Assembly: GCA_900545075.1 (NCBI GenBank)
Contig: UQXT01000030.1
Span: 1-20,991 of the forward strand
Length of the DNA: 20,991 nt
Reading direction: 5' to 3'
Source of the DNA: an uncultured Collinsella sp.
GTDB lineage: Bacteria; Actinomycetota; Coriobacteriia; Coriobacteriales; Coriobacteriaceae
In this document: positions 14,822 to 20,991 of the stretch, in pieces
Layout of the letters: each line of letters begins with the position of its first letter
How positions within the stretch are numbered: position 1 is the stretch's first letter
Made by a program: the position numbers and the translations under genes
The notes under the pieces: generated by a model
The model's database searches: none
Told to the model about the DNA's origin: nothing
Seen by the model: only the letters and a program-made list of their open reading frames with translations

Positions 14822-16124
14822 AGATGGTGAATTCGGCGAAGTTACGGTCGCCGTCTGCGGTGCCGGTGTCGCCTGTTGCGGCTGCCGGCGCCAGCGCGTC
14901 GCCACCAACGCTTTGCAGCAGCTCCGCCACATTTGCATCGGGGTTCTGACACAGGATGTCGAGCAGCTCGATAAAGTCACGAATGACTTCACGCGGCGTC
15001 AGATGCGTGTCGGCTCCCACACGACCGAACTCGATCTTGAGGAAGTCCACCAAGTCGTTCTCGGTAAGCGTGGGCGTCCAGCCAAAGTAGCCGGCATGGA
15101 TCTGCATGAGCTTTTCGATGAGCACCAGCAACTCCTCATAGGTGAGTGGCTGCAGGCGGATGATGGGCGCGAGCATGTCCTTAAGATCCTCGCGTGCAAA
15201 GCGGCCTTGAGCGAGTCGGCTACGCAGGGCCTCGTAGGAGAACACGCCGCGGCGCCGGTCTTCGATGGAGGTTGGCGTGCCGCCCATGATCATGCCCAGG
15301 TACTGCGCCTTGCCCTGGAGCGTGTCGTTGTACATGGTCAGGATCTTCTCGTAGTTGTATTGGCGTGTGATGGCGTTGGGAATTTTATACAGATTCACGA
15401 GCTCGTCGATGAGCACCAGCATGCCCTTGTAGCCGCTGCAGACCAAAAAGCGCGCAATGAGCTTAATGTAGTCGTACCAGTCGTCATCGCTGATGATGGT
15501 CGAGGAGCCCAGCTCGGCGCGAGCCTCGCTCTTGGTGCGGTATTCGCCGCGAATCCATTTGGTCACGCGGCTCATGACTTCTTCGTCGCCCTCGGATACG
15601 GCCGCGCGGTAGCGGCGGAGCATGCGGGCGAAGTCGAAGCCGTGGACCATTTCCTCGAGCGGGGCCAGTTGGGCATTGACGGCAGACTCGTCGGCATCGG
15701 CACACGAGGCGACCCAGCGATCCAGGATAAGGTTGAGCGCACCGCCCTCGGGGCGCGTTTTAGTCGATATATTGCGGATGAGCTCGCGGTAGGTGGCAAG
15801 GCCCTGCCCCTGACCGCCCTGCAGGCGGCGCTCAGGGGATAGGTCGGCATCGGCGACGACGAATCCCTCGCCCATGGCGTGCGTGCGGATGGTCTGGAGC
15901 AAGAAACTTTTGCCGGCGCCGTAGCGACCGACTAAAAAGCGGAAGCTCGCGCCGCCATCGGCGATGAGACTCAAATCGGTGAGCAGGGCGCGAATCTCGA
16001 CCTCGCGTCCCACGGTGATATAGGGAAGCCCGATGCGCGGGACCACGCCGCCCTTGAGCGAGTTAAGGATAACGGCGGCGACGCGTTTGGGTACGCGGGG
16101 CGCTGCGGATGCGGTGTCACTCAT
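14820..16124 (-). CDS. brxD: BrxD-type ATP-binding protein (DUF2791)
   Basis: This 434-residue AAA-like P-loop ATPase has GRYGAGKS (Walker A, 66-73), GMLVLIDELVNLY (Walker B, about 234-246), MIMGGTPTSIED (sensor-like, 279-289) and the family-like TPREVIRDFIELLDIL (376-391). Length and motif order fit BrxD, the DUF2791 ATPase of some BREX/Pgl phage-defence systems. The C-terminal 30 residues are low complexity. The ATG lies eight bases inside the extended reading frame of the upstream TerB-domain gene, which implies translational coupling. The helicase follows 116 bp downstream across a hairpin. Its likely role is ATP-dependent assembly or switching of the module, which is inference. No PglZ, PglX or PglW homolog is in the window. 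Confidence 0.88.
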   Translation of the reverse strand: MSDTASAAPRVPKRVAAVILNSLKGGVVPRIGLPYITVGREVEIRALLTDLSLIADGGASFRFLVGRYGAGKSFLLQTIRTHAMGEGFVVADADLSPERRLQGGQGQGLATYRELIRNISTKTRPEGGALNLILDRWVASCADADESAVNAQLAPLEEMVHGFDFARMLRRYRAAVSEGDEEVMSRVTKWIRGEYRTKSEARAELGSSTIISDDDWYDYIKLIARFLVCSGYKGMLVLIDELVNLYKIPNAITRQYNYEKILTMYNDTLQGKAQYLGMIMGGTPTSIEDRRRGVFSYEALRSRLAQGRFAREDLKDMLAPIIRLQPLTYEELLVLIEKLMQIHAGYFGWTPTLTENDLVDFLKIEFGRVGADTHLTPREVIRDFIELLDILCQNPDANVAELLQSVGGDALAPAAATGDTGTADGDRNFAEFTI

Positions 16125-16344
16125 GGTCTAGGTATCCTCTCACGTCTGCTTCGTAGTCCTCAATAATCTGCGGCCCTGCCGCGCTAAATTCAATTACGGT
16201 GTCGCCCACCAGGTCAAAGAGCGTCTCGTTGATGGTATCGACGAGCATGTCCTCGCTCTGCCCCGATTGCACTACCGCCGATTCCGCCTGTACTGCGTTG
16301 TGCTCGAGCAGCGCGCGGAGATAGGCGTCTGCGGCGGGCGCGAG
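16117..16344 (-). pseudogene. Detached C-terminal end of the TerB-C domain, beyond an in-frame TAA
   Basis: Directly after the TAA at 16345-16347 the same frame runs open for 75 codons to TGA at 16117-16119. It reads LAPAADAYLRALLEHN, then DMLVDTINETLFDLVGDTVIEF, then PQIIEDYEADVRGYLDHE. These segments resemble the terminal part of TerB-C domains. There is no start codon with a ribosome site to make it a separate gene. The frame ends eight bases into brxD, as expected for the original end of the upstream gene. It is best read as the 3' part of one gene cut by a nonsense change, a sequencing error or a read-through stop. Confidence 0.8.
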
Positions 16345-17877
16345 TTAGTTCGTGGCGTCAGCGGGCACTGCGGCTGCGAACGCTGACGTTGGCGCGAGAA
16401 GCGGTGCCACGACACCAAACTGTTCGGTGGATATGGTCGGCTCGTCGGTCAAGTCCTGCCGAATGGGTGCCACGACCGCCTCGACAATCGCGTCGGCTAC
16501 GGGCCCGGCTTCCGGTTGCCCTGAGTCCGCTGCCTCGGCTTCTGCGGACGCGCCGTCCTCGCGTTCCTCTTCGATCAAAAGCGCTTCGCGCGTTTGCGCA
16601 GCGGCGTTCCGAATGTGCCCCAGCTGACTCAGATCGATATCGATCTTGACGGGCTGGTGTGCGGCGTCCCACGAAAGCCATGCCACAATCTCGTCATCGA
16701 TAATCTTGGCCAGATATTTGGGGACCTTTTCTTCCTTAAGGGGATGGGCGGGGTCCAGCGCCAGGCGCAGGCGTTGGTCGCAGGCGCGCATCATTTCACC
16801 GAGCTTGCTGCTCTTTTGCCTACTACCATGGATACGCATACATTCCCAAAAGCCGTTTTGGCAACGGTAGATATGGATGGGATCCAGGCGGTATTCGCAG
16901 TCCTCGTGGCGCTCGGGCGCAAAGAACACGGCCGAGGCAAACATGGTGTAGGGCATGGCCGTCTCCTCCCCAAACAAGCTCGCTACGATGCCGGTCTTTC
17001 GGTGCGTGTCATAGTAGCGCGCCATACGGACATACACGGCGCATGCCACGTGGCGCAGGTCGCGATGGTGGGAACGGTCGAGCCGTGAGTTATTCAGGTT
17101 GTACGTGGAGAGGGCGTTTATAGCGGTCATGAGTCGCTCCTCGCCTGCCTCGTCGGGCGGAAGGGGGAGCGTGGGCTCGGAGGTTTTGCGACGCTTGGGG
17201 ACTTGGGCCGACGGCGCCGGTACAGGCGAGAGGTCTCGCGCTGCGCGGCGTAGCTCGATAAGGGCGTTATCGAACATGACGGTTTTAGAGTCGCGAAGCA
17301 GCTTGGGGTCGAGCCCGTGGAATACGGCGTAATCTTGCAGCCACACGCGTGCAAACCGGTCGATGCCGGGCTCGAAGGCGCGATAGGCATCCCAAAAGGC
17401 CTTGATTTTGTTAAAACCATCGAGTGGGTCATCTACGCCAATGCCGCAGATCAGCTCATAGAGATACAGGAAGGCAAAGGACGTAGACGTTTCCTCGACG
17501 GTTCCGCGGCGCACTTGGGCGCGCCAAGTAAAATAGCCGCGCAGTTGCCGATCGCTCATGGCGTTGTAGGTGGGAAAGTACGACTTAAAGGTGCCGTTGT
17601 AGGGACAGTCGTCCTCAAAGTCGGCCATCAGCAGGCCTTGGCGGTAGAAAAGCTCGGCTTCCGAAAGCCAGCGACCTGCGCCGCCTTTGGGGTCATCCTG
17701 CCAGCGCGATATCTCGCGCATCTTGCGGTACTGGTCGGGAAGGAAATTCTGCATCTGTCGGCCGGTTTTGAGAATCGGCTCGTCAGCATAGACTTCGTTT
17801 GAGAAGCGAGCAGACTGATGGGTCCGGGCCTCGGCCATAATGCGCTCGATGAGCATCTTGATGTCCTGGTCGGCCAC
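16345..17877 (-). CDS. TerB-N/TerB-C domain protein, shortened by an in-frame stop
   Basis: This 510-residue product starts at GTG 17877, six bases after an AGGAGAGGAG-type ribosome site. Residues of about 40-220 match the TerB_N pattern: FYRQGLLMADFEDDCPY, FPTYNAMSDRQLRGYFTWR and FLYLYELICGIG. After a Pro-rich linker (about 217-243), a middle region is followed by the start of TerB-C (KIDIDLSQLGHIRNAAAQTR, 411-430). An acidic Ala-rich linker then runs to residue 510. The TAA there removes the last 75 residues of the frame, which would make 586 positions in all. TerB-domain proteins are linked to stress and DNA-processing islands. Here the gene leads an operon with BrxD and an Lhr-like helicase, so it is probably the module's scaffold or sensor. 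Whether the short form works is unknown. Confidence 0.85.
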   Translation of the reverse strand: MADQDIKMLIERIMAEARTHQSARFSNEVYADEPILKTGRQMQNFLPDQYRKMREISRWQDDPKGGAGRWLSEAELFYRQGLLMADFEDDCPYNGTFKSYFPTYNAMSDRQLRGYFTWRAQVRRGTVEETSTSFAFLYLYELICGIGVDDPLDGFNKIKAFWDAYRAFEPGIDRFARVWLQDYAVFHGLDPKLLRDSKTVMFDNALIELRRAARDLSPVPAPSAQVPKRRKTSEPTLPLPPDEAGEERLMTAINALSTYNLNNSRLDRSHHRDLRHVACAVYVRMARYYDTHRKTGIVASLFGEETAMPYTMFASAVFFAPERHEDCEYRLDPIHIYRCQNGFWECMRIHGSRQKSSKLGEMMRACDQRLRLALDPAHPLKEEKVPKYLAKIIDDEIVAWLSWDAAHQPVKIDIDLSQLGHIRNAAAQTREALLIEEEREDGASAEAEAADSGQPEAGPVADAIVEAVVAPIRQDLTDEPTISTEQFGVVAPLLAPTSAFAAAVPADATN

Positions 17878-17914
17878 CGCTTCTCCTCTCCTAACGCAGC
17901 TTCGGTGACCTCAT

Positions 17915-17943
17915 ATCATAGCACAGCATCAAACAGGTGTTCG
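17915..17943 (-). promoter_or_regulatory. Candidate extended -10 promoter of the TerB-brxD-helicase operon
   Basis: In the 88-bp gap upstream of the operon, the minus strand carries TGCTATGAT, an extended -10 with TATGAT at 17915-17920. CGAACA lies 17 bases upstream at 17938-17943 as a weak -35. It lies 38-66 bases before the GTG start, so the module has its own promoter even though the DUF554 gene is on the same strand. Confidence 0.5.
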
Positions 17944-17965
17944 AGATACTGCTGCGTAGATAGAT

Positions 17966-18682
17966 TTAGAACAGGAGCGCGTAGATGACGGCTACGACAA
18001 CGGAGGGGAGCATATTGGCCGTGCGGAAGGTCTGGGGACGGATGAGGTTGACGCCGACGCAGAAGATGAGCATGGAGCCTACGAGCGAAAGGCTGTTGAG
18101 GGCTGCTGTGGTCATGATGGGGGAGAGCGCGCCGGCAAACAGCGTAATCGTTCCCTGGAATACGGCAACGGGAAGGGCGGAGAAGATGCAGCCGCGACCG
18201 AGTGAGGCCGTCATGGTGCAGACGATGATGCAGTCCAGCGCTCCCTTGAGGGCGAGCGTGGACCAGTCGCCGAGCAGGCCGTCTTGGATTGATCCCACGA
18301 TAGCCATGGCGCCGATGCAGACGGTCAGCGATGTCGAGACAAAAGCGTTGGTGAACTCGTTATCGCCCTCACTGCCGGTCTTGCGCTTGAGCCATTCGCC
18401 AAGGTTCTCGATGGCGGCTTCCAAGTTGACGGCCTCGCCGATGAGCGAACCGAGCGCAAATGAGACGATGAGCATGGTGGTGCCGGTGGTCGCTAGCGCC
18501 TTCCCATCGATAAGGAGCATCTTTTGCATGGTGCCGCCCAGGCCGATAAACAGGACGCACAGCCCCGATGCTTTCATGAGCGTGTCTTGGATGCGCGGTG
18601 TGATGAAGCGGCCGCCCGCTAATCCCAAAAGACCGCCCGCAACTAAAAGCACAACGTTGATGATTGTTCCCAAGCCCGGCAT
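17966..18682 (-). CDS. DUF554 family integral membrane protein
   Basis: This 238-residue polytopic membrane protein has a DUF554-type N-terminus (MPGLGTIINVVLLVAGGLLG) and repeated Gly/Ala/Leu-rich hydrophobic segments, giving about six or seven predicted membrane spans. Family-like motifs include LMKASGLCVLFIGLGG and GDWSTLALKGALDCIIV. DUF554 proteins are putative transporters without an established substrate. ATG at 18682 is preferred to the upstream start at 18751 because AGGAGGG (18686-18692) sits four bases before it and family similarity begins there. It is probably a single-gene unit. The defence-like operon downstream starts from its own promoter. Confidence 0.85.
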   Translation of the reverse strand: MPGLGTIINVVLLVAGGLLGLAGGRFITPRIQDTLMKASGLCVLFIGLGGTMQKMLLIDGKALATTGTTMLIVSFALGSLIGEAVNLEAAIENLGEWLKRKTGSEGDNEFTNAFVSTSLTVCIGAMAIVGSIQDGLLGDWSTLALKGALDCIIVCTMTASLGRGCIFSALPVAVFQGTITLFAGALSPIMTTAALNSLSLVGSMLIFCVGVNLIRPQTFRTANMLPSVVVAVIYALLF

Positions 18683-18712
18683 GAGCCCTCCTGTATTGAT
18701 GCCAACGTGGCA

Positions 18713-18741
18713 ATCGTAGCAGAACGAAATGCGAGGCACAT
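18713..18741 (-). promoter_or_regulatory. Tentative promoter of the DUF554 gene
   Basis: The minus strand carries TGCTACGAT, an extended -10 with TACGAT at 18713-18718, 31 bases before the ATG. The -35 position (ATGTGC, 18736-18741) is not consensus. The rest of the 118-bp gap up to 18800 holds nothing else I can name. Confidence 0.28.
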
Positions 18742-18800
18742 CGCGACTCATCTAATACGTTATATAAGTGGTGTTAGGAATGATGTGCAGCATTTAAGCC

Positions 18801-20231
18801 TCAGGTGGTTGTCGGGACATAGGGATAGTATTCAAAGCGCAGTGTCATAAGCCGCTGCGGGGATTCAATAGCCGCGGCGATGATATTGGCATCGCGGGCA
18901 CGATCAAACCCTTCGAGTTCGATCTGATACGAGACGTCTTGCATAATGTCCAGACGTCGCCAGGCCAGGAGTGTGTCGCCATCGAATTCCAAGGTCTTGC
19001 CTCCGTCTGGAGCAACGGCGTATAGACGCAGCTTGGCGGTGGTTGCAGGGTCGACAACTGTGACCTTTTTAATTTCGTTTCGAGTATTCTTGGCGCCCAA
19101 CAAGGTGAGCAGTGTTGGGGCCACGACCTCGCCCGATGGCAAAAAGACGACTTCGATGGATTCAGGAAATGCGATGATAGCCGACTTGCGGACGGGCTGA
19201 TTGGCGGCGGCAACTTCGATGTTCGCAGCGTCGATGACCTCTGTGTGGTCGAGCGCGGCAAGCACGCAGCAGTTACCTTCATCGATCTCTTGAGGATCAG
19301 CAAGCCCCAGACTGTCCGCGAGCTCGGGATCGTTTGGATCGGCAGCGGGCTCATTCGGCGCTTCGAGAGAAGCTGGGACGCTGTTTGTCGGCGACGGCGT
19401 GTCGCCCGCACCTGCTTCTTTGTCCGCGCTCTCTTCTTGTATGGTTGCGTTGATGGGTTCGTCGTTTGGGGGGAGCGTCTTGGCGTCAAACGCGGAGGGG
19501 AGAATTCCGATGGCTCCGGATCCGTTCCACTCCATTTCGAGAAGCGCCGGGTCGGCAAGAATGCGTTGCCTGCTTTGCGCGTGGGCATCGATTTCAATAG
19601 GGCCTGCCTCTATCCCTCGTGTAAGGCTGAGTGATCCGGCTGGCTTCTCGAAATGAGCGTCTGTGTCTTTGGTGCTGACGGAGTAGAACAGCAGGGACGC
19701 TTCTCCCGCCGCGATAACATCGGTACCGGCTTTGGTCAGCCGCAACGATGCCGTGAATGAGAGGGTGGGCTGCGTGTCGTCTGCATTCGCGGCGGCGCAG
19801 CCCAGACATATACCGCCTCCTTTCTCGAAAAACGCACCGTCGAAGGCGACCTTCGCTCCGTTCGCCGAGTCATCGACCGAAGCGATGTCGATGCGCAGCT
19901 CTAAATTGCATGGATCGCCATCTGCATCGAGCACAACCGAGCGCCACGTGCAGACGGCGCACCCCGCCTGGGAGCCGTTTGCCTTGTTCGAACGCTTGAT
20001 ATCCACGACTATCGAGCCGTCCGTATTACGACGAAGGCATCCCGAGGTTGAGATCACGGCCTGTGCGATCGAAAAACGCTCGCACGCAATGGCGCTCGAC
20101 GGATTTGGTGCGGAACTTAGGGCTACTGGTAAGGAGTCTGCCATGACGGGAGTCGCCCAAGCGGCGACAGGCGTTCCGGTTGCGAGCGCGCCGCAGAGTG
20201 CGACGACGGGCAAAAGGTTCTTCGATGCCAT
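18801..20231 (-). CDS. Exported two-domain protein of unknown function with CxxC motifs
   Basis: This 476-residue protein has a signal peptide (hydrophobic about 5-25, cleavage likely after AWA or PVMA near 26-31). The N-terminal half is beta-rich and has CAVC (91-94), CLGC (142-145) and other cysteines at 50, 65 and 108, plus DADGDPC, which resembles a calcium-binding loop. A Pro/Asp/Glu-rich linker (about 258-318) leads through a CC pair (321-322) to a second beta-rich domain. That domain has FPESIEVVFLPSGEVVAPT (355-373) and ends FEYYPYVPTTT. No sortase motif or membrane anchor is visible at the C-terminus. The ATG has AAGGAG upstream. It is the last gene of a surface operon, 18 bp after the LAQTG peptide. 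Function is unknown; a secreted surface-structure component is plausible. Confidence 0.8.
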   Translation of the reverse strand: MASKNLLPVVALCGALATGTPVAAWATPVMADSLPVALSSAPNPSSAIACERFSIAQAVISTSGCLRRNTDGSIVVDIKRSNKANGSQAGCAVCTWRSVVLDADGDPCNLELRIDIASVDDSANGAKVAFDGAFFEKGGGICLGCAAANADDTQPTLSFTASLRLTKAGTDVIAAGEASLLFYSVSTKDTDAHFEKPAGSLSLTRGIEAGPIEIDAHAQSRQRILADPALLEMEWNGSGAIGILPSAFDAKTLPPNDEPINATIQEESADKEAGAGDTPSPTNSVPASLEAPNEPAADPNDPELADSLGLADPQEIDEGNCCVLAALDHTEVIDAANIEVAAANQPVRKSAIIAFPESIEVVFLPSGEVVAPTLLTLLGAKNTRNEIKKVTVVDPATTAKLRLYAVAPDGGKTLEFDGDTLLAWRRLDIMQDVSYQIELEGFDRARDANIIAAAIESPQRLMTLRFEYYPYVPTTT

Positions 20232-20249
20232 GGGGTCTCCTTAGCTAAT

Positions 20250-20531
20250 TTAGTGCGGCCTGTCCGTGTTTTGTTTCTGGCTGCGTTTGATGTGCAGACC
20301 GAGGCCGGCGGTTCCCGCGCCTGCTGCTGTGGCGCCTGCTGCCAAGAGCCATCGTCTGTCGCCTGTCTGCGCCAACGGTTCCTCGCGGTCGCCGCGGTCG
20401 AGCTCCGAGAGGTCGACCGTCACTTGCGTGGCGGCCTGCGCCTGTTCTTGCTGGGCAAAGGCCATGGCTGGCCCAAACGCTAGGATGCTGACGGCGGCGG
20501 CCAGGGCGACGGCCTTATGCCGTGTGCGCAC
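20250..20531 (-). CDS. Very small LAQTG-type sortase-anchored surface peptide
   Basis: This 93-residue protein is built almost only from export and anchoring signals. It has a basic start (VRTRHK), a signal-peptide core (AVALAAAVSILAFGPAMAFA, about 7-26), a mature stretch of about 27 residues (including VTVDLSELDRGD), the sorting motif LAQTG (53-57), a hydrophobic span (about 61-79) and a charged tail. GTG at 20531 is preferred over TTG at 20561 because the signal peptide begins there. It overlaps the 3' end of the upstream surface gene by 17 bp, implying coupled translation. The Ala at position 2 of the motif is a variant of LPxTG. Its role could be a wall-anchored base or adaptor for the neighbouring exported proteins; that is inference. 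Confidence 0.75.
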   Translation of the reverse strand: MRTRHKAVALAAAVSILAFGPAMAFAQQEQAQAATQVTVDLSELDRGDREEPLAQTGDRRWLLAAGATAAGAGTAGLGLHIKRSQKQNTDRPH

Positions 20532-20991
20532 CGGGCTCGACCGTCCAGGTGATCGTTGCAACCTGATCGCCTTCGCCGGTTACGCGGAAGATGTCGCGCG
20601 TGACGCGGGCGACGTTTCCGCTTGTCTTGAGCTTGATTTTGTCCGTGCCGCCGGCAATGCCCTGGTAGCCCATGTCGAAGGCTGCATTCTTGGAAAGATC
20701 GAGGCCCGTCCCTTGCGCGGCGGCGCTGGCGTTCTGGAGCGCGCCGTCGGGGCCGACCTTAAAGTCGATGGAGTTCTGCGCGGTTCCGGCCTTGGCGTCG
20801 GCGGCAATGGTCCAGGTGTTCATGGCGTCGATCTTCATGTTGGTGACATGGATGCCGTAGGCCGAATGATTGTCGATGGTGGTCGCGTCTTCTGAGGGGC
20901 CCTGAAGCGTGCCGTCGGCCTTGGCGACGAAGGGAATAACCGTCGGAACTTTGAACTCAACGTTGTCGATTTCGGTCCTGACCATTACTTT
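20515..20991 (-). CDS. C-terminal part of an exported beta-rich surface protein, 5' end outside window
   Basis: The frame is open to the right edge of the window (codons AAA GTA precede the first visible ATG at 20985), so the gene starts outside. The visible 158 residues are beta-rich. They include VEFKVPTVIPFVAKADGTL, IDNHSAYGIHVTNMKI and a tryptophan-containing WTIAADA strand, and they end ATITWTVEPGAHTA. There is no cysteine, membrane segment or sorting signal at this end. The pattern recalls exported WxL- or pilin-like domains of Gram-positives, but I do not recognise the family with certainty. It overlaps the LAQTG peptide gene and heads the visible surface operon. A segment resembles residues 353-395 of the 476-residue protein downstream. 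Confidence 0.7.
   Translation of the reverse strand, partial: KVMVRTEIDNVEFKVPTVIPFVAKADGTLQGPSEDATTIDNHSAYGIHVTNMKIDAMNTWTIAADAKAGTAQNSIDFKVGPDGALQNASAAAQGTGLDLSKNAAFDMGYQGIAGGTDKIKLKTSGNVARVTRDIFRVTGEGDQVATITWTVEPGAHTA

Noticed and set aside
16125..16344. The 220-bp gap before brxD as a plain intergenic spacer
   Set aside because: It is fully open in the TerB frame, encodes TerB-C-like sequence and ends overlapping brxD, so it is coding remnant rather than spacer.
1..20991. tRNA, rRNA, CRISPR array, transposase or phage genes
   Set aside because: No cloverleaf-like segment, repeat-spacer pattern or transposase or phage motif was seen in the gaps, all of which are shorter than about 270 bases. 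A tRNAscan or covariance-model run was not possible here.

Overview
The window is GC-rich, densely coded DNA. The gene set (a DUF3516 helicase, stand-alone Elp3, a DUF4097/XRE pair, LAxTG-type surface proteins) suggests a gut actinobacterium of the class Coriobacteriia, probably Collinsella-like. That placement is inferred from gene content and base composition, because no rRNA or tRNA gene is present. Coding is continuous: no gap exceeds about 270 bases, and I saw no CRISPR array, insertion sequence or phage gene.

Left part (1-6592). A YdjC/ChbG-type deacetylase runs in from outside the window and ends in a REP-like hairpin followed by a terminator. Next is a DUF2130 coiled-coil protein with a nuclease-like D...ExK signature. 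It converges on a DUF3516 Ski2-like helicase, and the two share a perfect 12-bp bidirectional terminator. Upstream of the helicase lies a 123-bp element bounded by 21/22-nt inverted repeats, followed by an unusual TrmB-like methyltransferase.

Middle (6593-12232). A Trm9-like SAM methyltransferase diverges from an XRE membrane regulator that overlaps a DUF4097 protein by 4 bp. Then come Elp3 (radical SAM plus GNAT, tRNA wobble uridine) and, directly abutting it, a spermidine-synthase-like protein that probably lacks aminopropyltransferase activity.

Right part (12259-17965, minus strand). A three-gene operon reads TerB-N/TerB-C protein, then BrxD-type ATPase (DUF2791), then Lhr/BrxHI-type helicase. 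BrxD and BrxHI are accessory components of some BREX/Pgl phage-defence systems. Here they sit beside a TerB-domain protein with no PglZ, methyltransferase or PglW nearby, so this looks like a compact, BREX-related DNA-processing or defence module. The TerB gene has an in-frame TAA. The same frame then stays open for 75 more codons, encodes what looks like the rest of the TerB-C domain, and ends overlapping the brxD start codon. A hairpin of the same REP-like type as the one at 681-713 sits between brxD and the helicase.

Far right (17966-20991, minus strand). A DUF554 membrane protein is followed upstream by a surface operon: the C-terminal part of an exported beta-rich protein, a tiny 93-residue LAQTG sortase substrate, and a 476-residue exported protein with CxxC motifs.
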